Shown piece after piece: positions 23,334 to 34,560 of a DNA stretch of 64,000 nt. Numbering within the stretch: the first letter of the stretch is position 1; each line of letters starts with the position of its first letter. This DNA is from Pleurodeles waltl (lineage: Eukaryota; Chordata; Amphibia; Caudata; Salamandridae): contig NC_090447.1 of the NCBI RefSeq assembly GCF_031143425.1, positions 30,408,238 through 30,472,237 of the forward strand, given 5' to 3'. The notes below the pieces were generated by a model. That model was not told the origin of the DNA and did no database searches. It saw nothing but the letters and a program-made list of their open reading frames with translations. Both the position numbers and the translations under genes were made by a program.

Positions 23334-24416
23334 CAGTTCAATTAATGAATTTATCCTTGCAACATAAGTGTACCTAGAGTAGTGTTAAGAGTGGAACCGC
23401 ACTCAGGACATACGATGCTATATTTATTTCTAAAGCAAAATATTCACCTGGGAGAGGGTATGTTGGCACTACAAAAGCTTCCAAAGTGAATGAGGTTTTG
23501 AAGAAGTCCTGAACATCAGATGATTTTCGTGTTTAGTGACAGGCTATTTGTCAGAAGACGAATGCACTCAGTTTGCTCATAACGATGGGGCTCTTGGGGT
23601 GCTCTTGGGTTTACTTGAGTTAGCCCCAAAGATCCTCACGTCTGTCTTTGTGGGGTTGAGCTTTAAAATAGTTATATCAAGTGATTTGTGTGAAAAAGTG
23701 ATTGTATGTCCTTAAATTGGAATCTGTGGTGTTGATTTTAAGAGTGGCTCTGTATTTATCCTCATAATTGTACACTGTGATTTCAATACCATGAATCATC
23801 TTGCAGGTAAAAGAGCTGCTCCGACGCCTCTGCTCTTCACCAGGCCCCCCCACCATCCTTGGGCTTCCACACCACCAACATCTGTGCAAAAGGACAAGAA
23901 TCTACAGCTCCAATTTCCTCCATCATGAGAACCATCTGGCTGCTGTGATTGGTCCTTGATGTGAAGCAATCACCTTGCCACCACCTCGATCATTGCAGTA
24001 CAATAAGATTGTGACTCAAAACAACTGCGTCCTCCAAGAATTCTGAAGGTGGTGTGGAGGAACCCAAAACAGATCACCATGGAAACTAAAGTGACAACCT
24101 CAAAACATGTTCCTGAAACCTTCATCCACATGGTATCGGTGGTGCCAAAATTCAATGAATAACTATCAAAAGCTTTTGATATTATCTTTCCGTACAGGCT
24201 TCACTTGCTCTAATACCACAAATTGGTTCACCGCGGAGCACTTAAAGCCACCAACAGAGGGCAAGAACACAGATGCGGAAAAAACATCTCCAGCATAGTC
24301 GAAAATGATGGTTCAACGTCAGAACATAGATGGATAACTATTCTTCTAAAAATATCAATAGTGACAATAAAAAGATTGTTAAGGTAACTAAATAGGTAAC
24401 TATAAGTTTATTATTC
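23334..24416. other. Unassigned sequence
   Basis: About 1.1 kb between two tandem arrays. Open frames of 60-70 codons only. No transposon ends or repeats recognised. Confidence 0.4.
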
Positions 24417-25110
24417 TTAACTCCACATATGCGTACGTTTACACTATACATATCATCGAGGTACATGAATGTGGACATAAGTATGTCAAACCTATGTAAC
24501 TCCACAGCTGTGTACCTCTACAATCCACGTATCATCGAGGTACATGAATGTGGACAGAAGTATCTCAAACGTATGTAACTCCACACCTACGTACCTTTAA
24601 GATATACGTATCATCGAGGTACATGGATGTGGACATAAGTAGGTCAAACCTATGTAACTCCACACCTGTGTACCTATACGATATATGTATCATCGAGGTA
24701 CACAGATGTGGACATAAGTATGTCAAACCTATGTAACTCCACACCTGTGTACCTTTACGATATACGTATCATCGAGGTACATGAATGTGGACATAAGTAT
24801 CTCAAACGTATGTAACTCCACACCTGCGTACCTTTACGATATACGTATCATCGAGGTACATGAATGTGGACATAAGTATCTCAAACGTATGTAACTCCAC
24901 ACCTGCGTACCTTTACGATATACGTATCATCGAGGTACATGAATGTGGACATAAGTATCTCAAACGTATGTAACTCCATATCTGTGCACGTTTACGATAT
25001 ACGTATCATCGAGTTACATGGATGTGGACGTAAGTGTGTTGAACCTATGTAACTCCACATCCGTGTACCTTGACAATACCAATGCATCATCAAGTTACAT
25101 ATATTTGAAG
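24417..25110. repeat. 79-bp satellite, about 8.7 copies, each with an internal dyad
   Basis: Starts of CATCGAGGTAC (CATCGAGTTAC or CATCAAGTTAC in the last two units) fall at about 24453, 24533, 24612, 24691, 24770, 24849, 24928, 25007 and 25086, a strict 79-bp period. Each unit has GTACCT, a 20-bp middle CGATATACGTATCATCG preceded by TTA, then AGGTAC. GTACCT pairs with AGGTAC, CGAT with ATCG, and ATACGTAT is itself palindromic, with a 3-nt offset. The remainder is ATGAATGTGGACATAAGTAT and CTCAAACGTATGTAACTCCA. Central units are nearly identical; the edges are diverged. Confidence 0.95.
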
Positions 25111-25192
25111 ATAAGTATAGTCATCCTGTAGCTGTCCTGATGCAACCAGTGAGGAATGGCCAAGGGCACATCTACATGTCCCTAAACAAGCA

Positions 25193-25811
25193 GGGACTGA
25201 TTAACCAAGGTTTCGCGTCACCCTTACACCAGGGGGCACAAGGGTGGCGCAAAACCTAAATGAGATTTATCAAGCCACGCGTGGCCCTGCATGGCTTGAT
25301 AAATCTGAAGTAACGCAGTGCAAATTGCTGCCTTGCGTAACTCCGCAGCAGGGAGGTGTTCCACGGGTGGAGTGTGGGTGCTCTCACGCATCCCCCTATG
25401 GATTCTGACACATTCCCAGATTTACCAAAGTGGGTAGACCAAGGAACACATCGGAATCGTATGCCTCCCCACCAGAAGTGCAAGGGAGAGACGTATCTTT
25501 ATATCTCCTCATGGTTTTCTCTTTCTTGGTGTGCTGTATTCTGCAGCACACATAAAGCAAAATGCCTCTAAGAATTGGTTTTGTGCAGGAAGGTGCCCCT
25601 TCCTGCACAAATCAATTCTGCCTACATTGTGGCACCCTTGCAACATGACGCCTGCTTTGGTGATAGACAGTCAAAAGTGCGGCAGCGCAGGGACAAAGGC
25701 AGTAATGCACTGCATAATGTTAAATAGGGCACGTTCGTGCCCTTTCCCTTTCATACAGTGCAGGAAGGTGGCTTGCTGCGTTGCACTGCGTGAAAGATTG
25801 GTAAATATGCC
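25193..25811. mobile_element. Fold-back / MITE-like element of about 620 bp
   Basis: Left end GGGACTGATTAACCAAGG and TTTCGCGTCA. The right end read in reverse is GGCATATTTACCAATC and TTTCACGC, so the ends form an imperfect inverted repeat. Inside are two strong hairpins: GATTTATCAAGCCA (25264-25277) with TGGCTTGATAAATC (25292-25305), and a stem of about 22 bp with a 4-nt loop at 25571-25619 around TTGTGCAGGAAGG/CCTTCCTGCACAA. The second hairpin type recurs at about 50850-50890. No coding capacity. Superfamily unknown; a target duplication is not clear. Confidence 0.65.
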
Positions 25812-26561
25812 TGCAATGCCTGTGCCCGATTTCCTACGTAGACCGAAACCTAACCTGATCATATACACCTCGAAGTGTGCGAATGCCATTCACACCTCCA
25901 TAGAACTATTTCAGCACCTGCTCGCTCCTTCATCATCATGAACTCACCTGCATGCGCACCAGCCATCCAGCGTGCACCCACACCAGTGACCTCGTCACCA
26001 GCGCTCTTCCTTCAGTGATTCTGTATCATTTCCACCTTCTCCCCTCTCATCACAAAACAATACTCCAGCTAACACCACAAACGCACTCAGAAACTTAGCA
26101 GTGGGCTTGTCATCATACCCTCAGCCTACTTTTACTATTTGAATTTAATATGGGATAAACCTTACTGTATTAACATTTTAAAGAAGAGCCTCAACAATTC
26201 TGGATGACCGGCATTTATCTTTCATCACCAGTCAAAGGCTCTTCAGGTGGACTCCTCTCTTCCCATTTCTGAACCCATCCTTTGTAAGTCTCCTGTCTCA
26301 CCTACCGTTCCCTGCCAACCTGCAGGCCAAGATCTCATGCACACATTCACTGGCCCTACAACATCCTCCATCGAGGAGCCCATCTACTCCACAGCCCACT
26401 CCTCAATTCCATCCCCAAACACCACCTGTCTAGGAGTCTTCAACCTCCCAGGTGACCCCAGCACTGACATCATGAGAGGCTCCTCCTTCTCCCTAATCAC
26501 CTGTGCGGCGATCTCCTCCCCCGTGATTTTCCCCGGTTACCCCAAAGTTAGGAATTTCAAT
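25812..26561. other. Unassigned sequence
   Basis: About 750 bp, pyrimidine- and A-rich on the plus strand. An open frame of 111 codons (26247-26582) is Pro/Ser/Thr-rich and runs into the hAT-like end; I do not recognise a domain. Confidence 0.35.
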
Positions 26562-27120
26562 CAGTGGATCTTAACCTTTTGACTTTTGTGGACACCAATT
26601 GAATAACTACTGGAAGCCATGGACACTGGTAATTTATATGTTTTGAACCTCAGAACAATTCACAAAAATACAGAAACATGTTATACACCAAGCAAGTACA
26701 TAAATTATGAAATATTTTATTTAATTCACAAACCAAAAAATGCACAAATAAAAATGTTAATTTTAATTGGGAAGCTGGAGCTTTTCAAAATGTGATTTTA
26801 TTTCTAAAGGACACTAGCATATCATTTTCATTTTTTTGCTCCGAATTCAAGCTCTCTTTCTGTCGCGGCACACCAGTGCTTAAGTTGTGGCCTCCAAGGT
26901 CCACAGTACATTCTACTTCATGTATTTGGTCTGCTCCTACAAATTAAGACAAGGAATACCAACTTCATTTTTTGCGTCAAATTTCAAATTCTTTCAAATT
27001 TACAGAGTGTTTTAAAATTGTAAATCTTACAATTTGCTTTATACTACACAGTGGTGGTTCCCACTCTGTAGCTATAATTAAGTCAGAGTTTCCAAGCAAA
27101 GAGCATCTTTTTATTTTTCT
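26562..27120 (-). mobile_element. hAT-like non-autonomous element (one clear terminus)
   Basis: CAGTGGATCTTAACC at 26562, then TTTTGACTTTTGTGGAC and TAACTACTGGAAGCC, matches block for block the reverse complement of the right end of the 196-bp hAT MITE at 46778-46973. That element reads CAGTGGTTCCCAACC, TTTTGACTTCTGCGGAC and CATTACTGGAACC. The inner part is AT-rich and the far end is not sharply defined; AAAGGTTAATTC near 27163 is one candidate. Minus strand is given relative to the 46778 copy. Confidence 0.6.
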
Positions 27121-28481
27121 AATAGCTTTGGAACCAAATCTGCATGAAGTATTATAAAAAAAGGTTAATTCATCTTGGCTTCTTCATGAATAGTTTCACC
27201 CCGCTGTGTCCTGTCAAGCGGGGACCAAGAAAAAAAGGGGGGGCCCAAAATATTGATTTTCCATGTTAATTCCCATTGGAAACTTTGCTGTATGATACAG
27301 GAAAAACGGCTGCACAGAATTACACCAAATATGGCAAAAAGTTAAAACTTCACTCAGAAAGCACACATTTTGACATTTGTTGTAAAACTATTCAGCCATT
27401 TTAAAGAAATTAGTGTTGCAAAGGGGCTTGGGCTAGAGACGAAGGGGTTAAAAGTTGGATATATCTTGATGGTTCGTCCTGCGGGAGTCCCACAGTACCG
27501 AAAATTGAAAAATAAGGCTTTCTGATTGGTCGAGGGAGTGTTTTCTCCTATCTGCCATTCTGGTAATGATGCTGGTACTGGGCGATCTGATTGGCCTAGT
27601 GCAACTCGGAGGAAAATATTGCAGCAGACATTACAGGACTTGGTGTCTCAGTCCCCGTGCCCTGACAAAGTTTTTTTGAAAAAGGGCATGAGAGGGGCAT
27701 GGTAGGGGCACCCTAACCCCAAGGCACTTGTGGGGAGAATCTAGATGATCCCCAGAGTTTAAAATGAAAAAACAATTCTCAGGCCATGGGTACCACGTTA
27801 CTGCTGCAAAGCCCTCCATTGAAGTACCGCAGCACTCTGTGGGAGTCGCTGCATAATCTACTACTCCGTGGGACTGTGGCACAGTGCAAGCTTCCTCACC
27901 GATGCCCGCGCGGTGACATAGGATGGACGTCTGTACGGTGGGTATTCAAGGACTACTGTGGTACCAAAAAATAATCAAAAGAAGAAACAGAAAAGAGAAT
28001 GCAGATTGGGTACCCGTGGGGGGTTGGTTCAGTTTGGAGTTGGCTGCCTGTCGGAGGCCTGGGTGCAAGGCCTGGCGACATCTGCAATGTCATCAGTGAT
28101 GTCACCAATAATGGCATTTAACATTTCATCAATGAGGCCATTTAAAAAGTCACGAGTGATGTAATATGTGAGATCATAAACAGTGCATGGCGGGGGGCAA
28201 TTTATAGTTATCCCAGTAAACTTTAAGAGGTGAATTTCAGTAGTTTTTGATTTTTACACCTTAGTTTAAACACAAAATCACAATTTTCACTCCAAACCTT
28301 CCCAAGGAAGCACTTGCCCCCTTTTTGGGGCTGAGTGAAGTTTTGATCAGGCCACATGCATGACATACATTTATGAAGTGGTTCTTGGTAGGTAAAAGGC
28401 CACAGCTCAACAAGAGACAAGTTCTGTCAGAGGGTAAAGCTGCATGCAGAGGAGCAGAGGCAGCTCTATGGGAGCCACGGC
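27121..28481. other. Unassigned sequence, likely old dispersed repeats
   Basis: About 1.36 kb. A G-run of nine lies near 27236-27245. At 28076-28175 the words GATGTCA, CATCAGTGATGTCACC and GAGTGATGTAATATGTG recur every 15-30 bp. No gene or complete element could be defined. Confidence 0.35.
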
Positions 28482-28751
28482 TTCTACCTGAGGACTCACC
28501 TTCTACCTGAGGACTCTTCTACCTGAGGACTCACCTTCTACCTGAGGACTCACCTTCTACCTGAGGACTCACCTTCTACCTGAGGACTCACCTTCTACCT
28601 GAGGACTCACCTTCTACCTGAGGACTCTTCTACCTGAGGACTCACCTTCTACCTGGGGACGCACCTTCTACCTGAGGACTCTTCTATTTGAGGACTCTTC
28701 TACCTGAGGACTCACCTTCTACCTGAGGACTCACCTTCTACCTGAGGACTC
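28482..28751. repeat. 19-bp minisatellite with 16-bp variants
   Basis: Unit TTCTACCTGAGGACTCACC, about 15 copies. Several copies lack the final ACC and are 16 bp long. One copy reads CTGGGGACGC and one TATTTGAGG. Ends cleanly at GAGGACTCTCAGGCTGC. Confidence 0.95.
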
Positions 28752-29187
28752 TCAGGCTGCACTCACTGAAGAGAATAGCAGATACTGGAGGAGCTAGCAA
28801 AGGAGGAGGTGAAAATAAAACAAATAGTAGTTTCCAGTTTAAACTTGTCAGATGTGTACTTAAGTATTACTTCTGGGGTTCGTAAATAAACTTAAGAAAG
28901 GTAACTGGTCATATTCAAAGTATGAAGGGTATTTTTCTGTGATCTTTAAGAGCGTGAGCACAGTTACTCTTTACTGAGGTAATTATTCAAACATTGTTAA
29001 TTGAAACTTATGGAATGTTTACACTTGAAGTACAATCTCTGGGGTATTTACCATAGTCCGCTTTGGTGCAACTTAAGGATATCACTAAGAAATGGGTTCT
29101 TCAGAGGAAAAAATGTAACAGAGTGGTAGTTCTAATCTACAATAATAATATGATTCAATCATTATTGGAAGTTTGCAACCAATATAA
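28752..29187. other. Unassigned AT-rich sequence
   Basis: About 435 bp with no visible repeat, element end or coding signal. Confidence 0.35.
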
Positions 29188-29750
29188 TTAGGGGCTTATT
29201 TACAAGCCCCTGGCGCCACAGTTGCGTCATTTTTTTTGATGCAGCAGTGGCACTAAACAGTCCCCTACAGTGCGTCATATTTACAAACTGGTACAATGGG
29301 ACCACTGCGCCAGTTTGTAAGGGCTTGCACCACATTATACCTGTGCCAGCTATAATGTGTGCAAGGTAGGCATTCCCACATAAAAAGCCATGAAGAACTG
29401 GCGCAGTGAAATTTGCAACATTTCACTGTCTCGTTCTGCAACTTCACTGCATCAGAATTTTAATGCGTGCTCAGAGCAGGCGTTAAACTGACATAGGACT
29501 TTTTCACATGGGAGCCTCCCTGGCATTGCTGGACTAGTGTCATATATTTTTACGCTTGTTGAGCAATGCATGACTTTAGCGTCACAGATGCGTCAGGATT
29601 TCTGACGACTCTTTGAAAACTTGTGCTATGGAGGTTTGTATTTTAAATATAGTGCATCCATGGCATTGTTGGGGGGGGGGGCGCAGGGCAGGGCAAGAAA
29701 TCTGATGCATCGGTGCTGATGCATCAGATTCTTGTAAAGGAGGCTCCTAA
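29188..29750. mobile_element. MITE-like element with inverted ends, copy 1
   Basis: Left TTAGGGGCTTATTTACAAG and right end (reverse) TTAGGAGCCTCCTTTACAAG form an imperfect terminal inverted repeat. A second copy at 61036-61518 shares TTTACAAA.TGGT, CTTGCACCACATTAT, TGCGCCAG/GTGCCAGC, CATAATGT/TATAATGT, GCATTGCTGGA and the final CTTGTAAA. A G-run of ten is at about 29671. No open frame. Superfamily and target duplication not resolved. Confidence 0.7.
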
Positions 29751-30375
29751 TATATATGATAGGCACAAGTACCCCACCACAGAGACAATAGTACTGCTCA
29801 TTTGTTCTAAACTTAAAGACACAGGGTAAGTATTATTAGAATGTACCATGAACAAACTTATTTACATGTTGCATCGAGCACACATATATTTAAAAAAAAT
29901 TATTCAAGGTAACTACACTTCAGTTTTTTGCATTCTGTATTGTTCCTTGTTGTGAATCCATCGACAAATTGGCAATTATTCATATTGGATCTCTTCTTAG
30001 AATAAGGTCGGCATGTTTCGGTCTGCAAAATTAGGTCTCCTCAGGGCAATTTCAAGGTGCATAAAAAACAAATATAAATTCTCTAGAAGACCCGATAATT
30101 CTTCATTAAAAAAACATCTTGCAACAATAAATCCTTGGCTGAATAGATATATACGAAAATATCAGAACATCTTGTAATACATTCATGTAGAATGTAGCCT
30201 GGTAGATGATATTAATTCAGTGCAATTGACTCAAAACACAGTGCCGGAGGTACCCTATCCATGTTACTGCTGAACCACGTGAGTGCTGGGTTGTATAGCT
30301 AACAGACTTCCTTTACTTACATAATTTCAAAACTCCCTCTCTGGGGTTGCATGTAAATTATGCCATTGGTCCATA
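29751..30375. other. Unassigned sequence
   Basis: About 625 bp, AT-rich, with A-runs near 29890 and 30110. Nothing recognised. Confidence 0.35.
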
Positions 30376-31332
30376 AGGGGTGTTAAACTTGGCCTTCTCT
30401 GCACGTTTTGCCTTTCCCCCTCCTGTTTTGCTGACTTTGTCTCTGTTAGCCTGAGAACTCTGTGTACCTTAGCACTGCTAACCATTGCTAAAATGCTAGT
30501 CCTTTAAACATTGTAAAATTACCTTGCACCCAATCGGCACATGCTATATACTCAAGTCCCTAGTAAAGTAGTACTACATGTACCCAGGGCCTGTAAATTA
30601 AATTTTGCTTGTGGGATGGCAGCACTATTGTGCCACCCACGTAAGAAACCTTTTTAACCATGCCTCAGGCCTGCAATTGCAGCCTGTGTGCTGTTTTAAA
30701 CTGCCATTCTGGTCTGTCAAAATAATCTTTTTTCAGGCCTAAAAATCCCTTTTTAATATACATTAGTCACCCCTCGGGTACATCCTAAACAGGTCATACG
30801 GCAGGGTGCATTGCTTATAACAATGGACATGTACATTTAAGTTTTACATGTCCTGGTAGTGAAACACTCCTAAATTTGTCTTTCACTACTGTGTGGCCTA
30901 CATTTGCCACAGAATAACATTAGGTTACCTTATTAGAGTTAATATGTGATAACCTTTGTTTGGGAGCAGGTAGAAATGTTATGTTTGTTGTCTAGGGAAT
31001 TGTAATTTAAAATCCTCCTTGATGGTAAAGTCAGATGCCACTTTTAGAAAGTTGGAATTTCTTGTCTTAACCATTTGGTGCCTGCAGCCTGTTTCCTGGG
31101 ACCTATGACTAGGTGTAGTTGGCAGTTGGCCTTTGTGTATTCTTCTCAGACAGCCACACAAAACCATGAATGGGTGTTGGCATGATGGCCCATGCAATAC
31201 AGGATGTGGGGGGCGGAGCTTTCAAAGCCCTACTTGCACTTCAAAGACACTGCCTCAACTCACACACAAAGAACTTCAGACTAATCTATTGTGACTGCAG
31301 ACAGACTGGGACCCGGGCGAGGAGACAGGAAA

Positions 31333-31340
31333 TATAAAAA
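31333..31340 (+). promoter_or_regulatory. TATA-like box in the LTR
   Basis: TATAAAAA about 950 bp into the LTR, followed by GC-richer sequence with TGACTGCAG. Position is plausible for the end of U3. The sister LTR has TATTTATATC in the opposite orientation near 21893, at a comparable place. Function is inferred. Confidence 0.45.
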
Positions 31341-31445
31341 ACTTCTGTGGGGGGAAGGGTGACTGCAGAAGTTTCTTCCATTTTAAAGATATCAAAATAG
31401 GACCCTCAGGCGCACCCTTCAGTTCTGGAGCTGTGAAAGGACTCT

Positions 31446-31560
31446 CAGAGGACTGCCCTGGTGCCTGGACCTGCTGTGTACTTTAGAGGACTGCCCTGCT
31501 ACACCAAGAGGACTGCCCTGCTGCCTGAAGCCTCCCCTGTGCCCTCAGAGGACTGCCCTT
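31446..31560 (+). repeat. AGAGGACTGCCCTG tandem inside the LTR
   Basis: AGAGGACTGCCCT occurs at 31447, 31484, 31506 and 31547 with variable spacers such as GCTGCCTGAAGCC. It occupies the zone that in the sister LTR carries an unrelated degenerate repeat with units of about 60 bp. Confidence 0.75.
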
Positions 31561-32670
31561 CTTTCCTTTGACTTCCAGAGTGACTCCAAGGGCTAGTTGG
31601 CTGGCCCACTGGTCAGAGCCTCAGGGACAGAAAAGGCAAGGTGAGCCCTGACCCTCCAAGTGATGCCCCTCCAGTCCTCAATCGTTGGAAGTGGTGCTAA
31701 AGGTACCCAGATAGTTCAAATCCAAAACTTGGGACTTAAAAAAATGTTTGTCAAAAAGTGTATTGAGTACCAAGAGGACTCTGGGACCTACATGCTCACC
31801 GATCCGCCCAAGGTGCATAGCTGATCGGCGTGACTTTGCGTCTGCTCCCTCTACATTCTTTTTGCAGCAGCAAATCCTGGTCAGAGGCTCCTTGCAGAAG
31901 GGGTATCCAGCCTCATGGAGCCTTGATAGCTACAGCCTGCAGCCCCACTGGAGATTTACAACTTCCATAAACAAGACTAAGTCCAACACAACTTAGTACA
32001 GCTGCTCCCCGATGACAAAGACAACTCCTCGGACATTGAAGGCTGGTTTGCCCCACTGAACTTTACTTTCTCTGACATTTTTTTTCTAAATTTGTTCTGA
32101 GTCCAAAGGTAAGTGGAGACTGGGCCCAACTTACAAGGTGTATCCATTTTGCGCTCCATTGTGGTCTGCCATAACTTCCGGCTTGGTCCCGGTCTCGCAT
32201 GACTAGATGTCTGCAGTTGGCACTTTGATCTTTTAGGCGCTATTTTACACTTTAAACTTTAATAATTCATAACTCCTGTTCTACTGATTGCATCTTTGTT
32301 TTTTGGTGACATTTATTTATTTAGTTTTACTCTATTTTTTCTACATTGGTGTGGGATATCTACTGTTCAAGTGCTGCATAAATACTTTACACATTGCCTC
32401 TATTAAACTTGACTGTTTTTGTGCCAAGCTACCTGAGGATTAAGCACAGGTTATTTTAGTGACTTTTTGTGGTTCACTCTTACAAGGACTGAGGCTACTG
32501 CTTGAGTAGGGTTTCACCCTCCTCCACCAATAATCCAATTTCTCACAAGGGAGTATTGCTGTGTGGCTCTTGTTTTGGTCTAGGAGTATAGTCTGTGCTT
32601 CCTGAGGATCCTACCATTAAAAGTACTATTGTCCCAAGTGGACACAACAAAACTGTACCTCCCATGTGTC

Positions 32671-33380
32671 ACATTTCTCATACAGGTGCAACCTCAAAAT
32701 AGGTGCATGGATACTTTTCTTATACAGGTGCAACCTTGATACAGATGCATAAACACATTTCTTGTACAGGTGCAGCCTTGATACAGGCGCATACACACAT
32801 TTCTTGTACAAGTACATCCTTGATACAGGTGCAGAGACACATTTCTTGTACAGGTGCAACCTCGATGTAGGTGCATAGTCACATTTCTTATACAGGTGCG
32901 ACCTTGATACAGGTGCATAGACACATTTCTTGTACAGGAGCAACATTGATACAGGTGCATAGATACATTTTTGGTTCAGGTGCAGCCTTGATACAGGTGC
33001 ATAGACACATTTCTTGATACAGGTGCAAAGGCACATTTCTTGTACAGGTGCAACCTCGATGTAGGTGCATAGGCACATTTCTCATACAGGTGCAACCTTG
33101 ATACAGGTGCATAGACACATTTCTTGTACCGGAGCGACCTTGATACAGGTGCATAGACACATTTCTTATACAGGTGCAGCCTTGATACAGGCGTATAGAC
33201 ACATTTCTTATACAGGTACAACCTTGTTACAGGTGCATAGACACACTTCTTGTACAGGTATGGCCTTGATGCTCTATAGACATATTTCTTGTACAGGTGT
33301 GACCTTTATACAGGTACCTAGACATATTTCTTGTACAGGTGTGACCTTAATACAGGTGCACAGACATATTTCTTGAACAT
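32671..33380. repeat. 42-bp minisatellite, about 17 copies
   Basis: Unit ACATTTCTTGTACAGGTGCA followed by ACCTTGATACAGGTGCATAGAC. Because 42 is a multiple of three, frames on both strands stay open (for example Lys-Lys-Cys-Val-Tyr-Ala-Pro-Val-Ser on the minus strand, 150 codons). The translation carries only the repeat and has no known domain. Units decay at both ends. It begins about 125 bp after the right target duplication of the LTR at 30381-32547. Confidence 0.95.
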
Positions 33381-34560
33381 GACCAACCTGGAACACTGGG
33401 AGTGGTGCTTCAGAGTTGAACAATTTAATAGAATGAAGCCTCATCTGCTGTGATTTTACCCTAAAAAATGAAGTGTCCCAAAAATCCACTTCTCAAACAA
33501 GAATAACCCTACCCAAAGGAATGCAGTGGTAGAGGTCTGGGTTCAGCTGGCAGAGGTGTGAGTGCCGTGTTAGTCAGTGAGACAGGGGGTCAGGTCAGAA
33601 GTGTCTGGTTAATACACAGTTGAAGTCATTGAAGTCCAGAGGCCATGTTGTAACATATCTTGTGTTACTCAATGGTGCCAGATGTGATAGTAGTCTAGGT
33701 CACCCTCTGTGGTACCCGATGATACCTAAATTGTAGGCACCATATCATAAAATCTACCAGTCGCAGAAGAGATTATATAGTGCTGCAGGTACACACTGAA
33801 CAAGGAACAGCCATAGAACTCGTGGCTTCACTCGCCCGCTGGGAATTACACTGGTTATTGGGGCCTCAGGTGGGCCCTTAGTGGTATATCAACATAAACC
33901 ACCCCTGACCACCACCCCTGCTAACAGAACTACACCCCAAGGTGTGGGAATAAAGGTAAAAAACCTCTTGGTGCTTCTGGGGCTGGGAAAGATGAACAGG
34001 GCCATCCATGGGGGAAGGTTGGGGATAATGCAGGCTCCCAGCTATCTACGTACCTTGGATTTATATTTTGACAAGTCACATATATGTACCTTGGATATAT
34101 ATATATATTTTTTGTCAAGTCACATATATGCAGAGTTAAGTATAGTAAACCTACACATACCTAAAGGCATGTCAGAAGCTTTGGGGGGGCCAGGGACCAA
34201 ACGTTTTGAAGGGCTTCTCTTAAGAGTGTGATCCAGGAAGCAGCCTGTATATAGAAAGATTTGTACTCTAGAGAAAGTAAAAACAAAGAAGCTGGCTCTG
34301 CTAGCTCCAGAAATAGGACACAGATCCGACCTGATGTAAAAACCTATTGTAAGGGCAGGGCACAATATTATCAATAGTCAATGTTTTGGTCACAATATTT
34401 TGTCAGGTCCATATTTAAATCTAAATATTCTAGTAGTAAACCTATTGACATTCTCAAGTGCTCTTGCCCCACTTTCAGATCTTTCGGTGTTAGTTCTGTA
34501 TATACAGAACAAGTATTCAGTAGGACTGTACAGCACCCCGGGCAGGTTCCCACTACACCT
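33381..34560. other. Unassigned sequence with one 40-bp direct duplication
   Basis: At 34051-34129 a block TACCTTGGAT...TTTTGACAAGTCACATATATG is present twice in a row, the second copy with an expanded (TA)n run near 34099. Otherwise no element or gene is recognised. Confidence 0.45.

Larger units (their letters stand above)
30381..32547 (+). mobile_element. Solo LTR, 2167 bp, same family as the minus-strand LTR
   Basis: Starts TGTTAAACTTGGCC and ends CCAATTTCTCACA. The flanking 5-mers are AGGGG (30376-30380) and AGGGA (32548-32552), a target duplication with one mismatch. Shared blocks with 20559-22916 cover the start, GGCACATGCTATATACTCAAG, the TTGGGAGCAGGTAG block and the last 200 bp. Its layout (TGCTAACC, AAGTCCCTAGTAAA, GTACCCAGGGC, TGTGCCACCCAC) also parallels the LTRs at 12372 and 15655. 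All three subfamilies therefore appear to descend from one retroelement lineage. No internal genes. Confidence 0.88.

Noticed and set aside
24417..25110. CRISPR-like array because of regular palindromic repeats
   Set aside because: Units are contiguous 79-bp copies with no unique spacers, and the sequence is vertebrate.
27471..27502. Hammerhead-ribozyme-like core on the minus strand
   Set aside because: GGACGAAC and CTGTGGGACTCCC resemble the core, but the invariant CUGAUGA and GAAA elements are both broken and flanking stems are not evident.
32626..33221. 150-codon Cys/Tyr/Lys-rich repeat protein
   Set aside because: A 42-bp array keeps all frames open; repeats translate equally well in other frames, and no start context, exon or known domain is visible.
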